Positions 47,379 through 54,644 of a stretch of DNA of 64,000 bases are shown here, piece after piece. The stretch covers positions 43,089-107,088 of the forward strand of contig JAIQFV010000018.1 in NCBI GenBank assembly GCA_020073085.1. The letters are read 5' to 3'. The DNA is from Terriglobia bacterium (GTDB lineage: Bacteria > Acidobacteriota > Terriglobia > JAIQFV01). Both the position numbers and the translations under genes were made by a program. The notes beneath the pieces are model-generated. The model was not told where the DNA came from. It searched no databases and saw only the letters and a program-made list of their open reading frames with translations. Position 1 is the stretch's first letter, and each line of letters begins with the position of its first letter.

Positions 47379-47798
47379 TTATTTTTCATGCTTCCCCATG
47401 CAGGGGCATTTCATCCCTTCGCCCTGGTTCTGCGCCATCATTTGATGCATCTTCTCATCGGCCTTCTTCTGTTGAGAAGAGGCTATCAAATCCGCGACAA
47501 GTTTCACCTGCGCGTCAGTCAAACCAACATCAGTCTTCTTCTCCTTGAGAAGCGCGCTGATTTCTTCTACAGAGAGAGAGAACATGCCCGCCATTCCATT
47601 GCCCATGGCCGATATGGAGTGCTGCATTTGACCCTTCATGTGCTCACCGTGCTCGTGTGACATCTTCTCCATCATAGGGCAAGTCATCGTCTCCGAGGTT
47701 GCCGGCGAGGCCGGCTTCGGCTCAGTCTTGGACTGGGCGAAGATAAGGGTCACGATGAACATGAGTACAATTCCGATAACCACGAGAGTCTTTTTCAT
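47379..47798 (-). CDS. exported His/Met/Cys-rich small protein, probable metal binder
   Basis: A 139-residue protein with an exported start (VVIGIVLMFIVTLIFAQ). The mature part is rich in potential metal ligands: MTCPMMEKMSHEHGEHMKGQ, MHQMMAQNQGEGMKCPCMG. A helical middle section (SVEEISALLKEKKTDVGLTD) may fold like small periplasmic stress chaperones, but I cannot assign the family. AAGGAG precedes the ATG at 47798. Copper or other soft-metal handling is an inference from composition; the neighbours are redox and membrane-stress genes. Confidence 0.65.
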   Translation of the reverse strand: MKKTLVVIGIVLMFIVTLIFAQSKTEPKPASPATSETMTCPMMEKMSHEHGEHMKGQMQHSISAMGNGMAGMFSLSVEEISALLKEKKTDVGLTDAQVKLVADLIASSQQKKADEKMHQMMAQNQGEGMKCPCMGKHEK

Positions 47799-47898
47799 GT
47801 TTCTCCTTGTTGGCGTATGAGTTTTAATGCGAACCAAGCAGTTCGGGTTTTGAAATTAATTCCCTGCCAGGCAGTCTCTTCAGCCGCTTCGTTTGTTA

Positions 47899-48102
47899 TC
47901 ACTTCATTACAGGGGCCGGCTTGACTCCCAGTCTCATCAGGATCTTTTCCATCAGACACCAATGCGTGAAAGCCGACTGGATCAAGTTAACCCCTACAAA
48001 GGCCGTGAAGAGAAACCAGTACGGATTCACGAAATATCCTAGCGTGAGGCTTATCAGCACGAAGGTTCCGGCAATCGCGCGGATCCAGTTTTCCAAATGC
48101 AT
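47899..48102 (-). CDS. DUF2892 (YgaP transmembrane-type) protein
   Basis: A 67-residue inner membrane protein: MHLENWIRAIAGTFVLISLT, LGYFVNPYWFLFTAFVG and IQSAFTHWCLMEKILMRLG, matching the DUF2892 pattern with two helices and a conserved WC.ME segment. It is often fused or linked to rhodanese domains and sulfur/redox genes. AAAGGAG precedes the ATG at 48102. It lies 100 bp upstream (same strand) of the His/Met-rich gene. Confidence 0.85.
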   Translation of the reverse strand: MHLENWIRAIAGTFVLISLTLGYFVNPYWFLFTAFVGVNLIQSAFTHWCLMEKILMRLGVKPAPVMK

Positions 48103-48336
48103 GCCATCTGCTCCTTTCAACACAAAATCCGAGATTCTCGACGCTTATTTACAGGATGCAGGATCCCGTTCACTCCCATAAAGGATAGATTCAAATAAGT
48201 GGAAAAAGACTCAAGGATTTTGTGTTACGACAAACGGGGCTTGATTCCAACCTTAGCATTGAGCATGATTTCGCGTCGCTCAGCCCACCTCAGAAATTCC
48301 TCCGGGATCCGGCAATGATCCTGCTCCTCCTCGCCG

Positions 48337-48975
48337 TCAGTCCCCCAGGACATGGGCATGAGCAGGACCTCGCATCTTGTTTTGTTCGCCCTTCCTCCCA
48401 TAGTATGAGGTCAACTGTTCGCGAAGTTCCAATCGAGCACGCATCAATCTTGATTTTACTGCAAAGACCGACAACTTCAGCATGCGTGCCACCTCAGCGT
48501 TTGAAAACTCCTCCACATCGCGCAACCAGAACACGGTTCGATAGATGGGGGGCAGCCTCAGGATGGCCCGCCGCAGAATCTGTTCATTCTCCAACCGCGA
48601 ATATTTTTGCTCCGGATTCTCCTCCCACCTCACCACCACTCTGGGAAGATACTCCTGGGAGCCGTCGTCGATTTCGTCAATCGGGATGGTATTCGGATGC
48701 CTACTCTTGCGAAAGCGAATCAAGGTGGCGTTGACGGCAATCCTCATCACCCACGTATAAAAACTCGCTTCCCCCCGGAACTTCCGGAGGTTTTCAAAGG
48801 CCTTCAAGAAGGTCTCTTGGAGAACGTCCTCGGCATCGTCCCGGCTCCCGGTCAAGCGATAGGCCACATTATAGATCTTGCGCTCAAAACGGTGCACGAG
48901 GACTTCAAACGCCTCGTACTTCCCCGCCTTGGCGTCCTTGACAAGTTGTGTCTCATCGACTGCTGCTTTGACCAT
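48337..48975 (-). CDS. ECF sigma factor (RpoE-like)
   Basis: A 212-residue sigma-70-family ECF factor. Region 2 reads EAFEVLVHRFERKIYNVAYR, RDDAEDVLQETFLKAFENL and WVMRIAVNATLIRFRKSRHP. Region 4 is ILRLPPIYRTVFWLRDVEEF then SNAEVARMLKLSVFAVKSRL. The C-terminus is short and basic. No anti-sigma gene follows on the same strand; the zinc-finger protein at 46655 is the nearest candidate partner. The start at 48975 is preferred because upstream residues lack sigma character. Confidence 0.9.
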   Translation of the reverse strand: MVKAAVDETQLVKDAKAGKYEAFEVLVHRFERKIYNVAYRLTGSRDDAEDVLQETFLKAFENLRKFRGEASFYTWVMRIAVNATLIRFRKSRHPNTIPIDEIDDGSQEYLPRVVVRWEENPEQKYSRLENEQILRRAILRLPPIYRTVFWLRDVEEFSNAEVARMLKLSVFAVKSRLMRARLELREQLTSYYGRKGEQNKMRGPAHAHVLGD

Positions 48976-49253
48976 GGGTTCCGGAGAGCATCGTATGGAT
49001 GGAATCACCGAAGAGAAGTCAAATAAGCGACACCTGAGCCCGGCTCGTGGCTGGAGTATACCGCAAATGGTTTTCCATGTGGTATAAGAACCTGTCCATA
49101 TGCAACCACCCTGGCATGCCATCTTCACAGAATTCCTCACTTTATTCGTCATTGAGTTGTGGAAATTTCTTGAGTCGCAGAACAGGTAATTGAATCTCTA
49201 TATATTGGATGGTGGTTGGACGCGTTAGAAGGCAAGCAATTAGGAGTCCACAA

Positions 49254-49709
49254 ATGGCGACGGAGACTTCAGTCAAATGGATCGATGGAAATCAGTTCGT
49301 CGGAATCCCCACGAGCGGCCATGGGATGGTCATTGATGCCGACCGGACCCGCAACTCGGGGATCGGCCCGATGGAGCTGTTGCTCCTAGGATTGGGGGGC
49401 TGCACCGGCACTGACGTCATTAACATCCTGCGCAAGAAACGCGAAAACGTGACCGGGCTGGAAATCAAGATTCGGGGGGAGCGCGCTCCAACCGCTCCTA
49501 CCGTTTATACTGAAATCCACATCCATTACGTTGTCTATGGTGTTCAAATCAAGGAGAAGTCCGTCGAGGACGCCATTCACTTATCCGAAACAAAGTATTG
49601 CGGGGCGGCCGCAATGCTGGGGAAAACAGCCCGGATGTCGTTTGATTACGAAATCCAGCAGGGGAAGCCCGAGGCGGCCGGGACAGCCGAAGGAGCTCCG
49701 AGGGAATAA
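49254..49709 (+). CDS. OsmC-family protein (second copy)
   Basis: A 151-residue OsmC-type protein. Visible are MELLLLGLGGCTGTDVINIL (first Cys), KKRENVTGLEIKIRGERAP, the central strand TEIHIHYVVYG and HLSETKYCGAAAMLGKTA with the second Cys. This branch resembles YhfA-like OsmC proteins rather than Ohr. TAGGAG precedes the ATG. It is followed 25 bp later by an FmdB gene and then by the short TGA-containing ORF, suggesting one redox-related unit. Confidence 0.88.
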   Translation: MATETSVKWIDGNQFVGIPTSGHGMVIDADRTRNSGIGPMELLLLGLGGCTGTDVINILRKKRENVTGLEIKIRGERAPTAPTVYTEIHIHYVVYGVQIKEKSVEDAIHLSETKYCGAAAMLGKTARMSFDYEIQQGKPEAAGTAEGAPRE

Positions 49710-49734
49710 ATGAACTGAGAGAGGGAATTGAATC

Positions 49735-49932
49735 ATGCCGTTGTTCGAATATAAATGCGCCCGATGCCAACATGCCTTTGAAAAGTTAATTCTCTCTTCA
49801 GGAGTCAACAAACCCAAGTGCCCAAAGTGTCACAGCAGCAAGACGGAGCAACTATTCTCGACGTTCAGCGCAGGGAAGGAAGGTCGCAGTCAGGCAGCGG
49901 CGGGCGGCTGCGGCGGGGCACGGTTCACTTGA
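49735..49932 (+). CDS. FmdB-family zinc ribbon protein (second copy)
   Basis: A 65-residue protein, MPLFEYKCARCQHAFEKLIL then KPKCPKCHSSKTEQLFSTFS, with the usual two CxxC pairs and a Gly-rich tail. It lies close behind an OsmC gene, and its distance to the next ORF allows co-transcription. Confidence 0.87.
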   Translation: MPLFEYKCARCQHAFEKLILSSGVNKPKCPKCHSSKTEQLFSTFSAGKEGRSQAAAGGCGGARFT

Positions 49933-50066
49933 GCGGGTTGAGACCGGCGGTTCGCCGGCCAATCCGATAATGAAGTAGGTAAGGATCTCCCCTTCTCTAC
50001 TTATGGCCTCCATTCTCATGAGGACAGAGTGTTCCTTCAGGGTAGATCTCGAACCGAGGGCTTTTA

Positions 50067-50246
50067 ATGAGCGACTGGTGGATACTGCTATTCATCGCTG
50101 TCTGGATCTTGCTGCAGACTTACATCCTCCCCAAGCTGGGAATTCCCACTTGAGCATCAAAATCCTGCGCCACCGGGTCCCGGTGGTTAAATAAGAACCG
50201 TGCCACAGCCAGCTCCGATCGCGAAAGCCAGCGGAAAGAACCGTAA
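50067..50246 (+). CDS. candidate small membrane selenoprotein (in-frame TGA at 50151)
   Basis: The ATG at 50067 follows GAGGG and opens a very short frame. It gives MSDWWILLFIAVWILL then QTYILPKLGIPT, one membrane helix, ending in TGA (50151-50153) after 28 codons. If TGA is read as selenocysteine the frame continues Sec-A-S-K-S-C and on to TAA at 50244, 59 residues, producing a Sec-x4-Cys pair next to the membrane. A stable hairpin lies just downstream of the TGA (listed separately). Without Sec it would be a bare 28-residue membrane peptide. Homology and the genome's sel genes could not be checked. Confidence 0.45.
50169..50187 (+). promoter_or_regulatory. SECIS-like hairpin 3' of the in-frame TGA
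   Basis: CCACCGG (50170-50176), loop GTC, CCGGTGG (50180-50186), plus a possible G-U pair. The loop starts 24 nt after the TGA and its first base is G. That is the geometry described for bacterial SECIS elements (hairpin immediately after UGA, loop roughly 16-37 nt away with an early G). Chance occurrence is possible. Confidence 0.4.
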
Positions 50247-50549
50247 CTCCTGCCCCTTCACCCTCGCTTAATGGGACTCATGGTCGAAGAACGTTCCTTT
50301 GAAAGAGGTGAACAAGGTTAAGACCTCCTGACAGAATGGTGCTCCTTTCGCTTCCCTATGGCGAACGGGAGCCCATCGAACAACCCTGCGACGATCCCCC
50401 AACTGGACGACTGGAGCTCCGGTCCAGGGGGCAATGCCCTCTCAACGAAGTGGCGTCTCCAAGAATTTTCTCCCCAGATTCTCGTCTTTCCTTTAAGATC
50501 TAAACGAAACACAGTTTCCTAAGCCAATTCAAATCGAGGCTCATCGCCC
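50247..50549. other. intergenic region upstream of the M18 peptidase
   Basis: About 300 bp with no supportable gene and no clear hairpin or promoter. Confidence 0.4.
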
Positions 50550-51980
50550 ATGAAACATCCAGTCACCGTTTGTGTGATGGTCTTTCTCATGCTGGCATCC
50601 ACTTCGACAACAGGTCAGGCACAAGACGCCGGCGACTGGTCTGCAAAGAAGTCAGGGTGGCAACAACTGACCGAAGCCGACCGAACTGTCATGGACTCGT
50701 TAAATGGAGACTTCAAACGGTTCCTCAACGCCTCCAAAACGGAGTTGATGGCGACGCGCGAGGCCATTCCCCGGGCGGAATCCGCGGGCTTTGAAATCTT
50801 TTCGGAACAGACATCCGTCGTCCCAGGCAAGAAGTTGATTTTTAACAACCGGGATCGAGCCCTGATCCTGGTGGTTGTCGGGCGGGAGCCTCTTGCGTCC
50901 GGGCTGCATATCATCGGCACACACATCGACTCGCCGCGGCTCGAACTCAAGGCCCGTCCGTTTGTCTCCGCCAGCGGATTTACTGTCTTCAAAACCACAT
51001 ATCACGGTGGAATCAAGAAGTACCAATGGGCAAACGTCCCCCTGGCCCTGGTCGGTCGGATTGATCGGAAGGACGGGACCCACGTCGATGTGTCAATCGG
51101 AGCCCAGGCCGGTGACCCAGTCTTTTTAATTCCCGACGTAGCTCCCCACGAAGACAAGGAAATGCAGGATCGAAAATACAGCGAGGTGTTTAAGGGAGAA
51201 GAAATGGACCCGATAGCAGGTTCCATTCCGGGGGATAACACGACACTGTCCGAAACGGTCAAGGGAGTTCTCAAAAAGTACCAGGTTGAGGAGGAAGATT
51301 TTGTGAGTGCAGAGCTTCAATTGGTGCCGGCCGCCTCCGCCGCTGATGTCGGCTTGGACCGGGGACTCACGGGCTCTTATGGACAGGACGACAAACTCAG
51401 CTCGTTTTGCGCCCTCCGCGCGCTGCTTGACCTCGAGGCGGTCCCGAGACACACCGCGCTCATTTATCTCTCTGACAACGAAGAGAGCGGGTCGGACAAT
51501 AATACGGGGGCCAATTCCACCTTCCTCCGGGAAACGGTGGGTCGACTGCTCGAAGCCCAATCCCCCAGGTCTTTCAACGAGAACCAAGTTCGCCACGCTC
51601 TGCATGCCTCAAAGGCCATTTCAGCCGACGTTAATCTGGGCTTGAATCCGATCTTCCCTTCCACGGCCGAGGTTAGCAATACGGCGCGCCTGGGATATGG
51701 CGTCTCTATTAAGCGCTACGGGCACGGGTTTGATGCCAACTCTGAGTTCATCGGACAAATCAGGAAGATCCTCGACGAACACCACATCCCCTGGCAAACG
51801 CAAACCCCCAAAGTGGACGTCGGAACAGGGGGAACAATCGGCCAATTCCTGTCCCGGGAGGAGATTGAGGTGATCGACATGGGCGTCCCAGTCTTGTCCA
51901 TGCATTCTCCCTATGAGATCTCCTCGAAAGTCGATGTGTTTAATTTCTGGCGTTTGATGAAGGCATTCCTCATGGAATGA
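50550..51980 (+). CDS. M18 family aminopeptidase with signal peptide
   Basis: A 476-residue zinc aminopeptidase of the aspartyl-aminopeptidase/API (M18) family. Metal-ligand motifs are HIIGTHIDSPRLELKAR (His), GSYGQDDKLSSFCAL (Asp), LSDNEESGSDNN (Glu pair) and PVLSMHSPYEISSKVDVF (His). An N-terminal signal-like segment (VCVMVFLMLASTSTTGQAQ) precedes the mature protein, which is uncommon because most M18 enzymes are cytoplasmic. It releases N-terminal, often acidic, residues. It is followed 39 bp later by an SDR gene. Confidence 0.9.
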   Translation: MKHPVTVCVMVFLMLASTSTTGQAQDAGDWSAKKSGWQQLTEADRTVMDSLNGDFKRFLNASKTELMATREAIPRAESAGFEIFSEQTSVVPGKKLIFNNRDRALILVVVGREPLASGLHIIGTHIDSPRLELKARPFVSASGFTVFKTTYHGGIKKYQWANVPLALVGRIDRKDGTHVDVSIGAQAGDPVFLIPDVAPHEDKEMQDRKYSEVFKGEEMDPIAGSIPGDNTTLSETVKGVLKKYQVEEEDFVSAELQLVPAASAADVGLDRGLTGSYGQDDKLSSFCALRALLDLEAVPRHTALIYLSDNEESGSDNNTGANSTFLRETVGRLLEAQSPRSFNENQVRHALHASKAISADVNLGLNPIFPSTAEVSNTARLGYGVSIKRYGHGFDANSEFIGQIRKILDEHHIPWQTQTPKVDVGTGGTIGQFLSREEIEVIDMGVPVLSMHSPYEISSKVDVFNFWRLMKAFLME

Positions 51981-52019
51981 GACAGGCATTTCACTCCTCA
52001 TGGGGTACGGGAGGTATTC

Positions 52020-52796
52020 ATGAAGCTGGTGGATCAAATCGCGTTGATCACGGGCGGAGGCAAGGGGATTGGACGCGCTGTTGCATTGGCCTTTGCTCGT
52101 GAAGGAGCATCCCTCTCCCTCTGCGGCCGGAACCGGAAACAGCTGGAAAAGGTCGCTGAGGAACTGGCGCACCCAGGAACTCAAGTAATGATCACCGGTT
52201 GCGACATTTCGAGGGAGCAGGAGGTGACTCGACTCGTGGACGCCACTGCGGAGCGGTTCGGGGGGCTAACGATCCTCATCAACAATGCCGGAGTCGCAGG
52301 GCCCACCGCTCCCGTCGCTGATGTGACTTTGGGGGATTGGAACGAAACCATAGATACCAATTTGACCGGGGCGTTCCTTTGCTCCCGGGCTGCCCTCAAG
52401 TACATGATCCCCCGTCGCCGCGGGAAGATCATCAATATTGCATCTATTGCCGGGACGATGGCCTATCCGCTGCGTGCCCCCTATTCGGTTTCCAAATGGG
52501 GAATGTTGGGACTGAGCCGGACCCTTGCGGCGGAACTTGGAGAATTTAATATCCAGGTCAATGCAATATGTCCCGGACCTGTTCGCGGGGAAAGAATGCA
52601 GAACGTCATTGAACGGCGGGCAGCAGAACTGGGACGAACCAGCGAAGAGGTCGCTCAACAATACGTTGCTTCAACAGCCCTGAAGAAATTCGTAGATCCG
52701 GAACACATTGCAGAGCAGGTCACGTTGCTGGCGTCGGCCGCAGGTGACTCGACCACAGGACAAATATTCACTATTGATTGCGGCTTCGCGCTTTAG
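52020..52796 (+). CDS. SDR family NAD(P)-dependent oxidoreductase
   Basis: A 258-residue classical short-chain dehydrogenase. It has the cofactor motif LITGGGKGIGRAVALAFA, the NNAG motif in ILINNAGVAG, catalytic Ser in NIASIAGTMAYPL and Tyr/Lys in YSVSKWGMLGL, and the NAICPGPV segment. It resembles FabG/3-oxoacyl reductases but the substrate is not evident. It ends upstream of the convergent tpx gene. Confidence 0.92.
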   Translation: MKLVDQIALITGGGKGIGRAVALAFAREGASLSLCGRNRKQLEKVAEELAHPGTQVMITGCDISREQEVTRLVDATAERFGGLTILINNAGVAGPTAPVADVTLGDWNETIDTNLTGAFLCSRAALKYMIPRRRGKIINIASIAGTMAYPLRAPYSVSKWGMLGLSRTLAAELGEFNIQVNAICPGPVRGERMQNVIERRAAELGRTSEEVAQQYVASTALKKFVDPEHIAEQVTLLASAAGDSTTGQIFTIDCGFAL

Positions 52797-52947
52797 GGCG
52801 CTTACGATCAAACACCCATACAACCGCCCTCGCCCGCCTGAGGGCCTGAGCGAGGCTGGAAGTCCACTCTCCTCCCTGCATGGAGGGGCGCCCGACCATC
52901 CCCGCTCCTTGGGATCCTGGCACTGGACAGAGGAATCGGATCGTGCC

Positions 52948-53493
52948 TTACGCCGGATGCCCAGCCGCCTGCGTTCCCAGCAAACCCTTGACGGCAGCAA
53001 GGGCCTTATCATAGTTAGGGTGATTGGCGACTTCGGGAACATACTCGACGTAGTGAATCGTGTCCTTGTCATCAACCACGAAGATCGCACGGCTGTCAAT
53101 GTGAAGTTCCTTGATCAAGGTTCCATAGGCTTCCGAGAAAGAGCGGTCGTAGTAGTCTGAAACCACTTTGATCTTGTCAATCCCCGCTGCTCCACACCAA
53201 CGTTTCTGAGCAAAAGGCAGGTCGACACTCACCGTAATGATCTCCACCATATCGCCCAGCTTTGCCGCCTCTTGGTTGAATCGTCGCGTTTGTGCATCAC
53301 AGACCGGCGTGTCAAGCGACGGCACAACGCTGATCAGCCGGATCTTCCCTTTGGTGTCGTTGAGCGTGAATGGCTGAAGGTCCTGGTTGCGCATCGTGAA
53401 GCTCGGCGCCTTGTTCCCTACTTTCAGCTCCGGCCCAATCAATGTCATCGGGTTGCCCTTCATCGTCGTCCCTTTGGGTCGTTCTGTTGCCAT
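52948..53493 (-). CDS. tpx: thiol peroxidase, atypical 2-Cys peroxiredoxin
   Basis: A 181-residue Tpx. Visible are TLIGPELKVGNKAPSFTM, the peroxidatic Cys in VPSLDTPVCDAQTRRFNQEA and the resolving Cys in FAQKRWCGAAGIDKIK, with the later EYVPEVANHPNYDKAL typical of Tpx. It reduces hydroperoxides using thioredoxin. The ATG at 53493 follows GAGAGGAGAG, so the long upstream frame is not used. Confidence 0.95.
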   Translation of the reverse strand: MATERPKGTTMKGNPMTLIGPELKVGNKAPSFTMRNQDLQPFTLNDTKGKIRLISVVPSLDTPVCDAQTRRFNQEAAKLGDMVEIITVSVDLPFAQKRWCGAAGIDKIKVVSDYYDRSFSEAYGTLIKELHIDSRAIFVVDDKDTIHYVEYVPEVANHPNYDKALAAVKGLLGTQAAGHPA

Positions 53494-53777
53494 GGAAATC
53501 TCTCCTCTCAGTGGTTTAGGTTGGAAGGCGGCGGATCCTTGCTCGTTCCACTGCAATTGCTCCGCTTGAACCAATATTAGTAAGCACAGTTGGAATTTGA
53601 GCGATCATTCTAGACCATTTCGAGGATTTTGCAAGCTCTCCCCGCAACGGGCGCCTGCAACGGGCTACTTGACAATCATTCTGTGTGCAGTTATTTTGAA
53701 GCTTCCGGGAACATTCGAGGCTCAGCGAAAGGCTGCATTGCCACCCTCCCCAGCGGCGAGGAGTCTGGAGTAAAGCT

Positions 53778-54104
53778 ATGGCGGATTTGAAATTAAATGA
53801 CGTCAGAAAGTATGCCATTGAACAGGGGGCATCGATCTTTCTGAAGTCGGCTTCTCATGACCGGGCAGCTGAGGTTTCCTGCCATGGCATTGTCCGCTGG
53901 GTCAGAACAGATCCCGAAGAGGGCTCGGAATGGTTGCTGGCCCCTGTAAGCGTCAGCTTCGACGAGATTCTCGCCGTGGCGGAAGAATTTGTGGTTCATA
54001 AACCGCAGGCCAAACCTTCGGTGTATACCCGCGAGAGATTCACAGCACTCCTCGCTCCACAGCCTGGGGCCGCAACCTCTTCGACACATGCGGAAGACGA
54101 ATAG
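53778..54104 (+). CDS. conserved-looking small protein, unknown function
   Basis: A 108-residue soluble protein with no membrane segment: MADLKLNDVRKYAIEQGASI, CHGIVRWVRTDPEEGSEWLL, VSVSFDEILAVAEEFVVHK. No family recognised. GGAG precedes the ATG and coding character is good. It is divergent from tpx, with the intervening 284 bp likely holding promoters for both. It could be a stress-related protein by location only. Confidence 0.65.
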   Translation: MADLKLNDVRKYAIEQGASIFLKSASHDRAAEVSCHGIVRWVRTDPEEGSEWLLAPVSVSFDEILAVAEEFVVHKPQAKPSVYTRERFTALLAPQPGAATSSTHAEDE

Positions 54105-54473
54105 TCAGTGGCGTAGATTCACAATTTCCATCCCCTCACATCACTAGTGTCCCGGCACCCTCACATTCAGCCGAGATAATTGTTCCTCATTCATTCCTCC
54201 TGACCCGCTCAGCTCAAGCAGAAGCTTTGCACACCATCCCTTTGCCTTATGCGAGCCCATTACAAACCGTGAATTCTCGCCGAGTGAACACCCAAGGCCT
54301 TGGGTTTTTGATCCATATTGAATGAACGCCATAACGCCAGTAAGACCTGAGTGTTGTTCGACAAGAACCGCGAGGAAAGAAAATCTGAATTAGCCCTGAA
54401 ACTACGCGTCGACGGACCTGTCGTTGCTCCAATGAATTATTTCCTATAACAAAATGTAACAAGTGAACTATTC

Positions 54474-54488
54474 TGAAACAATATTTCA
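54474..54488. promoter_or_regulatory. TGAAACAATATTTCA repeat, activator-site candidate
   Basis: TGAAA and TTTCA flank a 5-bp centre, about 68-82 bp upstream of the sigma-54-like promoter. It shares GAAACA...TTTC with the repeat at 21564. A binding site shared by the two sigma-54-like promoters is an inference. Confidence 0.35.
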
Positions 54489-54555
54489 TCGAGTGTGAGT
54501 TGATGGGTTGTATATAAACCATTCTACTTCATACGATTAAAATTAATGAAATGCT

Positions 54556-54573
54556 CTGGCACAGAAGTTGCTT
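54556..54573 (+). promoter_or_regulatory. sigma-54-like promoter of the AAA+ gene
   Basis: CTGGCACAGAAGTTGCTT matches TGGCAC-N5-TTGC exactly, with GG and GC 10 bp apart, and lies 72 bp upstream of the ATG at 54645. Confidence 0.7.
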
Positions 54574-54609
54574 ATTTCCAAAATGAACGACGGTGGATAG
54601 ATTGACAAA

Positions 54610-54623
54610 ACCCAAATTTGGGT
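54610..54623. promoter_or_regulatory. palindrome ACCCAAATTTGGGT between promoter and start
   Basis: A perfect 14-bp palindrome between the sigma-54-like site and the ribosome-binding site. It could be a repressor operator or a small mRNA hairpin. Confidence 0.45.
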
Positions 54624-54644
54624 CAAGGCCCAAAGGAGTCCGCC

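Larger units (their letters stand above)
54105..54644. other. AT-rich intergenic region ahead of the AAA+ ATPase gene
   Basis: About 540 bp. The right half is AT-rich. It holds a GAAACA-type inverted repeat, a sigma-54-like promoter and a perfect palindrome, each listed separately. No gene is supportable. Confidence 0.6.

Noticed and set aside
50003..50194. 63-codon ORF overlapping the candidate selenoprotein in another frame
   Set aside because: No recognisable features or ribosome-binding site; the overlapping frame has an SD, a membrane helix and a hairpin.
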